Shown here: in pieces, positions 17,461-25,711 of the stretch | Position numbering within the stretch: position 1 is the stretch's first letter | Layout of the letters: every line of letters starts with the position of its first letter | Assembly (NCBI RefSeq): GCF_003323735.1 | Contig: NZ_QOIM01000041.1 | Coordinates: 186,001 to 250,000, forward strand | Reading direction: 5' to 3' | Source: Streptomyces reniochalinae | GTDB taxonomy: Bacteria; Actinomycetota; Actinomycetes; Streptomycetales; Streptomycetaceae | DNA length: 64,000 nt | Translations under genes and position numbers: made by a program | The notes under the pieces: model-generated | The model's database searches: none | Seen by the model: only the letters and a program-made list of their open reading frames with translations | What the model was told of the DNA's origin: nothing

Positions 17461-18255
17461 TCACAGCCGCCAGTCGAAGCGTGCCTCCCTGCGCTCCAGG
17501 AAGGCCGCCACCCCCTCGGCTGCCTCGTTGCTCCCCGCCGCCTCGCGCTGCCAGTGCGCGAGGCGGTCGGGCCCCGTGTGGCCGTCGGCGAACTCCTTGG
17601 CGGCGGCCTGGGTCAGTGCGGAGCGCGCCGTCAGCGCGTGCGCGAACGCGGTGACCCGTTCGTCCAGCGCGCCGGCCGGGTGCACCTCGTCGACCAGTCC
17701 GGTGCGCAGCGCGCGTGCGGCGCCGACGAGTTCCCCGGAGAAGAGCAGGAACTTGGCGGTCGCCGGTCCTGTCAGGCGTACCAGGCGCTCGGTGGAGGAG
17801 GCCGGGTAGACGATGCCCAGCCTGGCCGGGGTGATGCCGAAGAGCGCGTCGTGAGAGGCGAAGCGCAGGTCGCAGGCGGCGGCGAGCTGACAGCCGCCGC
17901 CCACGCAGTGTCCGCGTACGGCCGCGAGCGTCGGCTTGGGGAAGGCCGCCAGTGCCTCCTCGGCCGCCACGGCGAGCGTCTGCTGCTCCCGCGCCGCGCC
18001 GCCTGCCGTGTGGCCGTCCGCCGCGTGACCGTGCGCGGCGTCGCGGAGTGCGCCGATGTCCGCGCCCGCGCAGAAGGTGCCCTCCGCGCCGGTCAGTACC
18101 AGCACCCGTACCCGGGGCTCGGCGGCCAGTTCGGCCAGCAGCACGGGGAGCCGGCGCCACATGCCGGGGGTCATCGCGTTGCGCTTGGCCGGATGGTGGA
18201 CGGTGACCGTGGCGACGCCCGCGTCGTCGCACGCCATGAGCAGGGTGGGCTCCAT
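17461..18255 (-). CDS. Enoyl-CoA hydratase/isomerase family protein
   Basis: 264-residue crotonase-fold enzyme. The oxyanion-hole segments are visible as EGTFCAGADIGAL (about residues 59-71) and RGHCVGGGCQLAAACDLRFA (about 115-134). The position usually holding the hydratase Glu is followed by FGITPARLGIVYPASS. The substrate is a CoA thioester, with hydration, isomerisation or decarboxylation all possible within the family. There is an Ala/Gly/His-rich insertion around residues 72-90 (HGHAADGHTAGGAA) that is longer than usual. The ATG at 18255 fits the family start. It is the probable first gene of a unit with the SCO6745-like gene. Confidence 0.87.
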   Translation of the reverse strand: MEPTLLMACDDAGVATVTVHHPAKRNAMTPGMWRRLPVLLAELAAEPRVRVLVLTGAEGTFCAGADIGALRDAAHGHAADGHTAGGAAREQQTLAVAAEEALAAFPKPTLAAVRGHCVGGGCQLAAACDLRFASHDALFGITPARLGIVYPASSTERLVRLTGPATAKFLLFSGELVGAARALRTGLVDEVHPAGALDERVTAFAHALTARSALTQAAAKEFADGHTGPDRLAHWQREAAGSNEAAEGVAAFLERREARFDWRL

Positions 18256-18464
18256 GGTGCGTGATCGTATCCGCAGCCCGCCAGGTTTCTGTCAGCGCGG
18301 CGACCGGGGCGGTAAGTCTTCTGTCAAATGCCATCGATAAGTGCCCAGTTGCGGTCAGCCGCACAGACGGGCCCCGTGCGGTACCACCATTCAGCGCAAG
18401 TGCATCTGCAAGTACAGACCAGATGTGTGGCCCACGAGTCCGACCGAGAGAGCGGGGTACTCAG

Positions 18465-19151
18465 ATGGAGAGCCGCGGTGCACAGCGTTCCGCCGTCATC
18501 GACGAAGCCCCCACGGCCACCGGGAGAACACCGTCCCCGGCCGCGGGGAGCACCGGGCAGACGGGCACGGCGAACCGGGCCGCGACGGCCGCGCCGCTGC
18601 CCGAGCGCGGCGAGCGGTCCGTGCACCGCACCGTCGGATGCGCGCGCGACGGCGGGCCCGAGTACGCGCGCACCCGCACGCAGGCGCCCGTTCAGGAGGG
18701 CGCCTGGCGGCCCGCCCAGGAAGGCGCCTGGCAGGAGGGCAGCTGGCGGTTCACCGCGCCCGCCGCCGACGCCTCGGTGCCCCGGCTCCGCCACGCCGTG
18801 CGCGACCTGCTGGCGCGGCAGCCCACACACGTCCCCGACGAGACGCTCCAGGGCGTGCTGCTGATCCTCTCGGAGCTGGTCACCAACGCGGTGCGGCACG
18901 CCGCGCTGCTCTCACCGACGATCGCGGTCGAGGTCTCGCTGGGCGGCGGCCGGCTGCGGGTGGCCGTCGAGGACGGCCACCCCTACCGGCCCAAGGCGCT
19001 GGCCGCCGAGCCGACCGGGGAGCACACGGGCGGCCGCGGGCTGCTGCTGGTCAAGGCGCTCACCGCGGAGGCGGGCGGCGTCTGCGACGTGGAGCAGACC
19101 GGCGCGGGCGGCAAGGTCGTCTGGGCGGCACTGCCGTTGGCTGCCGCCTAG
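18465..19151 (+). CDS. ATP-binding protein, RsbW/SpoIIAB-like (HATPase_c)
   Basis: 228-residue protein whose last ~130 residues form a GHKL ATPase domain of the anti-sigma-factor kinase type. The N box is LILSELVTNAVRHAA, a later EDGHPYRPKA replaces the usual D-x-G box, and GGRGLLLVKALTAEAG is the G2 region. Streptomyces carries dozens of such proteins, usually tied to SigB-like sigma factors or anti-anti-sigma partners; no partner is adjacent here. The first ~95 residues are disordered-looking and contain a short EGAW/EGSW repeat at residues 76-94. The ATG at 18465 lacks a strong ribosome-binding site but matches the point where coding bias begins. Confidence 0.83.
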   Translation: MESRGAQRSAVIDEAPTATGRTPSPAAGSTGQTGTANRAATAAPLPERGERSVHRTVGCARDGGPEYARTRTQAPVQEGAWRPAQEGAWQEGSWRFTAPAADASVPRLRHAVRDLLARQPTHVPDETLQGVLLILSELVTNAVRHAALLSPTIAVEVSLGGGRLRVAVEDGHPYRPKALAAEPTGEHTGGRGLLLVKALTAEAGGVCDVEQTGAGGKVVWAALPLAAA

Positions 19152-19257
19152 GGCTTCCTGCGGCTCTTTTGTCGGCCGGCTCCCAGCCGACCAGCCCCAG
19201 CCGACCACGGGGTGCCACTGGCCGTGGGGTGCGGTCCGCGGGTGGGGTGTGGTCGGC

Positions 19258-19289
19258 CGCGCAGTTCCCCGCGCCCCCTTCGGGGCGCG
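19258..19289. repeat. Streptomyces-type short intergenic hairpin repeat
   Basis: GCAGTTCCCCGCGCCCC followed by TTCGGGGCGCG contains an 8-bp perfect stem, CGCGCCCC (19270-19277) with GGGGCGCG (19282-19289), and a 4-nt loop. The same motif is widespread in Streptomyces intergenic DNA as I know it. The surrounding 19152-19332 gap also holds a weaker GTCGGC/GCCGAC hairpin; it probably serves as terminator between the convergent ATPase and idi genes. Confidence 0.6.
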
Positions 19290-19332
19290 TCCAGTTCCTC
19301 GCTGCCGTGCTGAGGGCAGCTGTCCCGTCAGG

Positions 19333-19893
19333 TCACCAGTCGCCGGCGCCGGCTGTGACCTCGCGGGCCGCGGGGCGTGCGGCGTCCAGCACGGTCATGA
19401 ACCAGGTCGAGAAGGTGTCCGTCGCGTGCCGCTTCTCCAGTTCCCCCGCGGTCACGAACGCGACCTCGGCGATCTCCTCCGGGTCCGGCCGCAGTTCCTC
19501 GCGCAGCAGCCCCACGAACAGGTGGTTGAACTCCTGCTCCACCAGGCCGGAGGCCGGGTCCGGGTGGTTGTAGCGGACGGTGCCCGCCTCCCGCAGCAGC
19601 GCGGGCTCGACGCCCAGTTCCTCGCCGACGCGCCGGGTGGCGGCGGCGAACGGCGCCTCGCCGGGGTACGGATGCCCGCAGCAGGTGTTCGACCAGACGC
19701 CCGGCGAGTGGTACTTGCCCAGCGCGCGGCGCTGGAGCAGCAGCCTTCCCTCGTCGTCGAAGAGGAAGACGGAGAAGGCGCGGTGCAGTCGGCCGGGCGC
19801 CACATGGGCGGAGAGCTTCTCCGCGGTGCCGATCGTCGTCCCGTCCTCGTCGACCAGTTCGAGCATGATCGGGGCCGCTGAGCTGTTCGCCAT
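19333..19893 (-). CDS. idi: Type 1 isopentenyl-diphosphate delta-isomerase
   Basis: Interconverts IPP and DMAPP, balancing the C5 pool for prenyl chains such as the hopanoid precursors made further along this window. 186 residues with a Nudix-like fold. The catalytic Cys motif is WSNTCCGHPYPGE (about residues 64-76), and the metal/second-site Glu lies in LVEQEFNHLFVGLL. The Nudix-derived helix is RRVGEELGVEPALL. Two ATGs are available; the one at 19893 is preferred because GAGAAGG lies 6 bp upstream, whereas the ATG at 19899 abuts it. An upstream open frame to 20073 is not conserved. The cell evidently uses the metal/flavin-independent type 1 enzyme. Confidence 0.92.
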   Translation of the reverse strand: MANSSAAPIMLELVDEDGTTIGTAEKLSAHVAPGRLHRAFSVFLFDDEGRLLLQRRALGKYHSPGVWSNTCCGHPYPGEAPFAAATRRVGEELGVEPALLREAGTVRYNHPDPASGLVEQEFNHLFVGLLREELRPDPEEIAEVAFVTAGELEKRHATDTFSTWFMTVLDAARPAAREVTAGAGDW

Positions 19894-20090
19894 GGTCATC
19901 CTTCTCGTGGGCCTGGGCCGGTGGGCAGCGCGACCCAGTGTGCCGCAGGTTGCGCCGCAACTGAGCATTCTGCGCGAATCTGTCGCTTTCGCGCACGAGC
20001 GTGCCGCTGTCCGATCGCGCGAGCCCTCTTCGTGTCCGCCGCGTCGCCGTGCGTGCCGTTCAGAGGCCCTCACCCGGCAGCCGGCACGGC

Positions 20091-20132
20091 GCGGTCGGCA
20101 CGGTGCCGTGCGGCCGGCACGGCGCCGACCGC
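20091..20132. terminator. Complex GC hairpin cluster downstream of galE
   Basis: GCGGTCGGC (20091-20099) pairs with GCCGACCGC (20124-20132), enclosing a smaller GCACGG/CCGTGC hairpin. The block is a patchwork of GGCACGG-type repeats. It lies 10 bp past the galE stop and well upstream of idi, so termination of galE is the probable function. Confidence 0.5.
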
Positions 20133-20142
20133 ACCGTGCGGC

Positions 20143-21144
20143 TCAGCCGGCCGCGGTGCGCGCCTCGGGGTGCCGCAGCAGCCAGCCCTCCCACGCCGTG
20201 GCGACCATCTCGCGCACCCCGAACCGCGGCTGCCAGCCCAGCTCCTCGCGGATGCGCCGCGCCGAGGCGACCACCCGCGCCGGGTCGCCCGGGCGGCGTG
20301 GCCCCACTTCGGGCGCGGGCTCGTGCCGCCCTGTGACCTCGGCCACCAGCTCGGCCATCTCCCGCACGGAGACGCCCTCGCCCGTGCCCACGTCGAGCGT
20401 CAGGTCGCGGCCGTCCGCGGCGCCGCCGCCCGCGGCCATCGCGCTCGCGGCGGCGGCGTGCGCGTCGGCCAGGTCCTGGACGTGGATGTAGTCGCGGACA
20501 CACGTGCCGTCCTCGGTGGGGTAGTCGTCCCCGAAGATCCTGGGCGCCTCGCCGCGCGTGAGGGCGTCGAAGAACATCGGCACGATGTTGAAGACCCCCA
20601 CGTCGGCCAGTTCGGGCGCGGCGGCGCCCGCGACGTTGAAGTAGCGCAGACAGGCGGTGTTGAGCCCGTGGGCGCGGCCCGCGGCCCGCACGAGCCACTC
20701 TCCGGCCAGCTTCGTCTCCCCGTAGGGGTTCATCGGCACCGTCGGCGTCCGCTCGGTGACCAGGTCCACGTCGGGCATCCCGTAGACGGCGGCGGAGGAG
20801 GAGAAGACGAACCGGCGTACGCCCGCGTCCACCACGGCCCGCAGCAGGCACGCCAGGCCGTGCACGTTCTCCTCGTAGTAGCGCAGCGGCTGCTCGACCG
20901 ACTCGCCCACCTGTTTTCTGGCCGCGAGATGGATCACACCCGTCACCCGGTGCTCGGCGAGCGTGCGGGACAGCAGCCCCGCGTCCGTCACCGAGCCGCG
21001 CACCAGCGGCACCTCGGCGGGCAGCCGCTCGGACAGGCCCGTGGAGAGGTCGTCCAGCGCCACGGCCCCCTCGCCCGAGGCGGTCATGGCCCGCGCGACG
21101 TGCGCGCCGATGTACCCGGCGCCACCTGTGATCAACCACGTCAT
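20143..21144 (-). CDS. galE: UDP-glucose 4-epimerase
   Basis: Interconverts UDP-glucose and UDP-galactose with bound NAD. 333-residue short-chain dehydrogenase of the extended class. The N-terminal GGAGYIGAHVARAM binds NAD, HLAARKQVGESV is the usual HxAAxKxVxES segment, and FSSSAAVYG supplies Ser. YGETKLAGE carries the Tyr-x3-Lys catalytic pair, and the conserved LRYFNVAGA and RDYIHVQDLADAH follow. The start is the ATG at 21144 (MTWLITGG); the frame stays open to 23136, but that part is antisense to the next operon. It is divergent from the polymer/phospholipid operon beginning at 21382 and could feed it UDP-galactose. Confidence 0.93.
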   Translation of the reverse strand: MTWLITGGAGYIGAHVARAMTASGEGAVALDDLSTGLSERLPAEVPLVRGSVTDAGLLSRTLAEHRVTGVIHLAARKQVGESVEQPLRYYEENVHGLACLLRAVVDAGVRRFVFSSSAAVYGMPDVDLVTERTPTVPMNPYGETKLAGEWLVRAAGRAHGLNTACLRYFNVAGAAAPELADVGVFNIVPMFFDALTRGEAPRIFGDDYPTEDGTCVRDYIHVQDLADAHAAAASAMAAGGGAADGRDLTLDVGTGEGVSVREMAELVAEVTGRHEPAPEVGPRRPGDPARVVASARRIREELGWQPRFGVREMVATAWEGWLLRHPEARTAAG

Positions 21145-21381
21145 GTCCCGCACCCTATCGGCCCCGGTTGTGAGCCGTGCCGGTGATCGACCATGCTGGT
21201 GCGCGCGGGTGCGCCACCGGCAACAGCGGGCCGATGAACGCTCGGTGAAGGCTCGTTCCGACGATCGGATACTCTCTGCCGACGTGCTGCCGGCCCCGAG
21301 GGGCGACGGCGCACGCTGCCCGCTGCCTTCGTTGTCCCCTTCCTCGCGCGGGCATGCCAGCTTCCAAGGAGTGAGTTCGTT

Positions 21382-23160
21382 CTGTCGACCGCCATCCTCA
21401 CCGGTCCGCCGGTCGCCGGGTCGTCGCTGGAGTCCGACCTGCGCTCCCTCGGCTTCGACGTGCGCGTGGCCGACGACGCGACCGCTGTGGGCGCCCACCT
21501 GGCAGCGACGGCGGCCGGCGAACGGCTCGCCCTGGTCGACCCCCGCTTCGTGGGGCACACCCACGCGCTGCGGCTCGCGCTGAAGGACCCCCGCTTCGCG
21601 GCGGGCGCGCTGCCCGGCGTGCTCGGCCTCACACCGGAGGCGCGCGCCGCGCTGGCGCCGCGGCTGGCGGGCGACCCCGACGAGGCCGCCCGTGCGCTGG
21701 AGGCCGCCGGGGTCGAGGTGCACCGTCCCGAGCTGGGCGTGCTGGTCGCGGACGTGCCCGCGAACGAGACGGCGCGCCGGGAGCGCGAGCAGGCCGTCGC
21801 CGCCGTCGACGACGAGCAGGTGCGGCTGCGCTCCGCGGTCAAGTCCCGCGACGGCTTCTTCACCACCTTCTGCATCAGCCCCTACTCGCGCTACGTCGCC
21901 CGCTGGTGCGCCCGCCGGGGGCTGACCCCCAACCAGGTCACCACCGCCTCGCTCGTCACCGCGCTGATCGCCGCCGCCTGCGCGGCCACCGGGGAGCGCT
22001 GGGGCTTCGTGGCGGCCGGCGTGCTGCTGATCGCCTCGTTCGTCCTGGACGCCGCCGACGGCCAGCTCGCCCGCTACGACCTCCAGTACTCCACGCTCGG
22101 CGCCTGGCTGGACGCCACCTTCGACCGCGCCAAGGAGTACTCCTACTACGCGGGCCTGGCGCTGGGCGCCACCCGCGGCGGCGGTGACGACGGCGTGTGG
22201 GCGCTCGCGCTCGGCGCCATGCTGCTGATGACCGCGCGGCACACCGTCGACTTCTCCTTCAACGAGGCCAGCCACGACGACTCGGCCAACAGCAGCCCCA
22301 CCGCCGTGCTCTCCCAGCGGCTGGACTCCGCCGGGTGGACGGTGTGGGTGCGCCGGATGATAGTGCTGCCCATCGGCGAGCGCTGGGCCCTCATCGCCGT
22401 CCTGACGGCCGCCACCACGCCGCGCGTCACCTTCGTGGTGCTGCTGATCGCGGGCGCCTTCGCCGCCTGCTACACCACCGCTGGGCGGCTGCTGCGCTCG
22501 GTGCGCCGCAGGGCGCGTACGGACCGCGCCGCCGAGGGGGTGCGCGCGCTCACCGACAGCGGCCCGCTCGCCGAGCTCGCCGCCCGTCTGCTGCGCCCGG
22601 TCGCTCTGCCGGGCCTCGGCGTGCCCGCGCTCGCCCTGCTGGGCGGCGCCGTGATCCTGGCCACCGCGTGGGCCACGCCGCTGGGCAGCTACTGGCCGGT
22701 TGTGGCGGCCGCCTTTTACGCGCTGTGCTCCGGGGTGGCGCTCGCCCGGCCGCTCAAGGGCCCGCTCGACTGGCTGCTGCCCCCGATCTTCCGCATCGCG
22801 GAATACGGCACGATCCTGGTGCTGGCCGCACGCTCCGGGGCCGACGGCGCGCTTCCCGCGGCCTTCGGGCTGGTCGCGGCTCTCGCCTACCATCACTACG
22901 ACACGGTGTACCGCATCCGCGGTGGCACCGGAGCGCCTCCGCACTGGCTGGTGCGGGCGGTCGGGGGGCACGAAGGACGGACCCTGGTGGTCGCTGCCGT
23001 CGCCGCCCTCTGGCTGGGCGGCGGGCACCCCGAGGGCTTCATCTTCGCGCTGACCGCGCTCGCCGTGGTCATCGCGGTCCTGGTGCTCGTCGAGAGCATC
23101 CGTTTCTGGGTGTCCTCGCAAGCACCCGCAGTACACGACGAAACAGGAGAACCCGCATGA
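21382..23160 (+). CDS. DUF5941/CDP-alcohol phosphatidyltransferase fusion, probable CTG start
   Basis: About 592 residues. The N-terminal ~150 residues match the cytosolic DUF5941-type domain (STAILTGPP, DPRFVGHTHALRLAL). Next comes a CDP-alcohol phosphotransferase domain with the full motif in pieces: DAADGQLAR, then G, then WLDATFD, so all four catalytic aspartates are present. A long C-terminal membrane region has further hydrophobic segments. These enzymes transfer a phospho-head group from a CDP-linked donor to an alcohol. Homology begins before the first GTG (21460), but no ATG, GTG or TTG is in frame there. CTG at 21382 with AAGGAG 10 bp upstream is the best start. It is the first gene of a seven-gene operon and overlaps the next by ATGA. 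Confidence 0.85.
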   Translation: MSTAILTGPPVAGSSLESDLRSLGFDVRVADDATAVGAHLAATAAGERLALVDPRFVGHTHALRLALKDPRFAAGALPGVLGLTPEARAALAPRLAGDPDEAARALEAAGVEVHRPELGVLVADVPANETARREREQAVAAVDDEQVRLRSAVKSRDGFFTTFCISPYSRYVARWCARRGLTPNQVTTASLVTALIAAACAATGERWGFVAAGVLLIASFVLDAADGQLARYDLQYSTLGAWLDATFDRAKEYSYYAGLALGATRGGGDDGVWALALGAMLLMTARHTVDFSFNEASHDDSANSSPTAVLSQRLDSAGWTVWVRRMIVLPIGERWALIAVLTAATTPRVTFVVLLIAGAFAACYTTAGRLLRSVRRRARTDRAAEGVRALTDSGPLAELAARLLRPVALPGLGVPALALLGGAVILATAWATPLGSYWPVVAAAFYALCSGVALARPLKGPLDWLLPPIFRIAEYGTILVLAARSGADGALPAAFGLVAALAYHHYDTVYRIRGGTGAPPHWLVRAVGGHEGRTLVVAAVAALWLGGGHPEGFIFALTALAVVIAVLVLVESIRFWVSSQAPAVHDETGEPA

Positions 23161-23894
23161 TCGGCCTCGTGCTGGCCGCCGGCGCCGGACGGCGTCTGCG
23201 CCCCTACACCGACACCCTGCCCAAGGCCCTGGTGCCCGTCGATGGCGAGACCACCGTCCTCGACATCGCCCTGGCCAACTTCGCCGAGGTCGGTCTCACC
23301 GACGTCGCGGTCGTCGTGGGCTACCGCAAGGAGGCCGTCTACGAGCGGCAGGCCGAGCTGGAGGCCAAGCACGGCGTCAAGCTCACCCTGATCGACAACG
23401 ACAAGGCCGAGGAGTGGAACAACGCCTACTCCCTCTACTGCGCCCGTGAGGTCTTCAAGGAGGGCGTGCTGCTGGCCAACGGCGACACCGTGCACCCCGT
23501 CTCCGTCGAGAAGACGCTGCTGGACGCGCGCGGCAACGGCCAGAAGATCATCCTGGCGCTGGACACCGTCAAGGACCTGGCCGACGAGGAGATGAAGGTC
23601 GTCGTCGACCCCGAGAAGGGCGTCCAGAAGATCACCAAGCTGATGGACCCGGCCGAGGCCACCGGCGAGTACATCGGGCTGACCCTCATCGAGGCCGAGG
23701 CGGGCGCCGAGCTGGCCGACGCGCTCAAGGCCACCTTCGAGAAGGACCCGCAGCTCTACTACGAGGACGGCTACCAGGAGCTGGTGGGCCGCGGCTTCAA
23801 GGTCGACATCGCCCCGATCGGCGACGTCAAGTGGGTCGAGATCGACAACCACGACGACCTCGCCAAGGGCCGGGAGATCGCATGCCAGTACTGA
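23157..23894 (+). CDS. Sugar/polyol-phosphate nucleotidyltransferase (NTP_transferase fold)
   Basis: 245-residue enzyme expected to activate a phosphorylated alcohol, choline- or polyol-phosphate, or sugar-phosphate with CTP or another NTP. The N-terminal signature is GLVLAAGAGRRLRPYTDTLP, followed by KALVPVDG. The metal-binding Asp lies in LLANGDTVHPV, and a late WVEIDNHDDLAKG is typical of LicC/phosphocholine-cytidylyltransferase-like members. The length matches that small subgroup rather than RmlA. ATG 23157 overlaps the previous stop (ATGA), and the gene's own end overlaps the next start by 13 bp, so it is strongly coupled. Its neighbours make a CDP-linked product the natural guess. Confidence 0.86.
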   Translation: MIGLVLAAGAGRRLRPYTDTLPKALVPVDGETTVLDIALANFAEVGLTDVAVVVGYRKEAVYERQAELEAKHGVKLTLIDNDKAEEWNNAYSLYCAREVFKEGVLLANGDTVHPVSVEKTLLDARGNGQKIILALDTVKDLADEEMKVVVDPEKGVQKITKLMDPAEATGEYIGLTLIEAEAGAELADALKATFEKDPQLYYEDGYQELVGRGFKVDIAPIGDVKWVEIDNHDDLAKGREIACQY

Positions 23895-24943
23895 CCCGCC
23901 TCATTCCGTCGCCGGTCGTCGTGGACATCTCCCGCGGCGCCCTGGACGACCTGGCGGGCCTGTTGGCCGATCAGCGGATCTCCACCAACGGCAAGCTCGC
24001 CTTCGCGATCAGCGGCGGCTCGGGCGCGGCGCTGCGCGACCGTTTCGCGCCGCTGCTGCCCAACGCCTCCTGGTACGAGGTCGGCGGCGGCACCCTGGAC
24101 GACGCGATCAAGCTCGCCGACGCCATGAAGTCCGGCCGCTACGACGCGGTGGTCGGGCTCGGCGGCGGCAAGATCATCGACTGTGCGAAGTACGCCGCTG
24201 CCCGCATCGGACTGCCGCTGGTCGCCGTCGCCACGAACCTGTCGCACGACGGCCTGTGCTCGCCCGTCGCCACCCTCGACAACGACGCGGGCCGCGGCTC
24301 CTACGGGGTGCCCAACCCGATCGCCGTCGTCATCGACCTCGACGTCATCCGCGAGGCGCCCGAGCGCTACATCCGCTCCGGCATCGGCGACGTGATCTCC
24401 AACATCTCCGCGGTCAAGGACTGGGAGCTGGGCCACGAGCAGCGCGGCGAGGCCATCGACGGGCTCGCCGCCGCCATGGCCCGCCAGGCGGGAGAAGCGA
24501 TCCTGCACCACCCGGGCGACGTGTCCGACGACGGCTTCCTCCAGGTGCTGGCCGAGGGCCTGGTGCTCACCGGCATCTCGATGTCGGTCGCGGGTGACAG
24601 CCGCCCGGCGTCGGGCGCCTGCCACGAGATCAACCACGCCTTCGACCTGCTCTACCCCAAGCGGGCCGCGCCCCACGGCGAGCAGTGCGGACTCGGCGCC
24701 GCCTTCGCCACCTACCTGCGCGGGGACAAGGACACGGCCAAGCTGATGGTCGAGGTGCTGCGCCGGCACAAGCTGCCGGTGCTGCCCGCGGACATCGGCT
24801 TCGACCGCGACGAGTTCGTCGAGGCCGTCGCGTACGCACCGCAGACCCGCCCAGGGCGGTACACGATCCTCGAACACCTCGACCTGTCCACCGACCAGAT
24901 CAGGGACGCGTACGCGGACTATGCACAAACCATCGGTAGCTGA
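23882..24943 (+). CDS. Glycerol-1-phosphate-dehydrogenase-like metal-dependent dehydrogenase
   Basis: 353-residue protein of the AraM/EgsA branch of the dehydroquinate synthase/Fe-ADH superfamily, which reduces dihydroxyacetone phosphate to sn-glycerol-1-phosphate. NAD binding is suggested by VGLGGGKIIDCAKYAA, and LVAVATNLSHDGLCSP follows as in G1P dehydrogenases. Metal ligands fit the DVISNISAVKDW Asp, the GACHEINHAFD His and the APHGEQCG His. The ATG at 23882 lies inside the previous gene. It is placed between a nucleotidyltransferase and a CDP-alcohol phosphotransferase, so it may provide the polyol phosphate that they activate and transfer. A different ketose-phosphate substrate is possible. 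Confidence 0.83.
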   Translation: MPVLTRLIPSPVVVDISRGALDDLAGLLADQRISTNGKLAFAISGGSGAALRDRFAPLLPNASWYEVGGGTLDDAIKLADAMKSGRYDAVVGLGGGKIIDCAKYAAARIGLPLVAVATNLSHDGLCSPVATLDNDAGRGSYGVPNPIAVVIDLDVIREAPERYIRSGIGDVISNISAVKDWELGHEQRGEAIDGLAAAMARQAGEAILHHPGDVSDDGFLQVLAEGLVLTGISMSVAGDSRPASGACHEINHAFDLLYPKRAAPHGEQCGLGAAFATYLRGDKDTAKLMVEVLRRHKLPVLPADIGFDRDEFVEAVAYAPQTRPGRYTILEHLDLSTDQIRDAYADYAQTIGS

Positions 24944-25700
24944 GCTGCGGCCGGTCGTTCACCCCGCCGGGGTGAAGGACCGGCGCAGCGGTGAGCACTG
25001 GGCCGGCCGGCTCTACATGCGCGAGATCTCGCTGCGGGTGGACCGGCACCTGGTGAACACCCGGGTCACGCCCAACCAGCTGACGTACGTGATGACGCTC
25101 GCCGGCGTCCTGGCGCTGCCCGCGCTGCTGTTGCCCGGGATCGCCGGGGCCGTGCTCGGCGTGCTGATGGTCCAGCTGTACCTGCTGCTCGACTGCGTCG
25201 ACGGCGAGGTGGCCCGCTGGAAGAAGCAGTTCTCGCTGGGCGGGGTCTACCTGGACCGGGTCGGCGCCTACCTGTGCGACGCGGCGGTGCTGGCCGGCTT
25301 CGGCCTGCGCGCCGCCGACCTGTGGGGGAGCGGGCGCATCGACTGGCTGTGGGCCTTCCTGGGCACTCTGGCCGCGCTCGGCGCCATCCTGATCAAGGCC
25401 GAGTCCGACCTGGTCGGCGTCGCCCGGCACCAAGGTGGGCTGCCGCCGGTCAAGGAGTCGGCGTCCGAGCCGCGCTCCTCCGGGATGGCGCTGGCCCGCA
25501 GGGCCGCGGCGGCGCTGAAGTTCCACCGGCTGGTCCTCGGCATCGAGGCGTCGCTGCTGATCCTGGTGCTGGCAGTCGTGGACCAGATCCGCGGGGACCT
25601 GTTCTTCTCCCGGCTGGGCGTCGCCGTCCTGGCGGGCATCGCGGTCCTCCAGACGCTGCTGCACCTGGTGTCCATCCTCGCCTCCAGCAGGCTGAAGTGA
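24921..25700 (+). CDS. CDP-alcohol phosphatidyltransferase family protein with atypical motif
   Basis: 259-residue integral membrane protein with about five to six hydrophobic spans. The family motif D-x2-DG-x2-AR-x8-G-x3-D-x3-D is nearly present: DCVDGEVARWKKQFSLGG, then VYLD. The last position, normally the catalytic-base Asp, is Ala (LDRVGAYLCD). A nearby Asp (YLCD) is one helical turn later. The start ATG 24921 overlaps the dehydrogenase gene by 23 bp. The companion gene at 21382 keeps all four aspartates, so this one may have shifted function or work with it. Phosphotransferase chemistry is inferred from the fold. Confidence 0.84.
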   Translation: MHKPSVAELRPVVHPAGVKDRRSGEHWAGRLYMREISLRVDRHLVNTRVTPNQLTYVMTLAGVLALPALLLPGIAGAVLGVLMVQLYLLLDCVDGEVARWKKQFSLGGVYLDRVGAYLCDAAVLAGFGLRAADLWGSGRIDWLWAFLGTLAALGAILIKAESDLVGVARHQGGLPPVKESASEPRSSGMALARRAAAALKFHRLVLGIEASLLILVLAVVDQIRGDLFFSRLGVAVLAGIAVLQTLLHLVSILASSRLK

Positions 25701-25711
25701 CAGGGGGCGAC

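Noticed and set aside
21145..23136. Upstream extension of galE to a 997-residue protein
   Set aside because: The conserved epimerase starts at the ATG at 21144; the extension is antisense to the DUF5941 gene.
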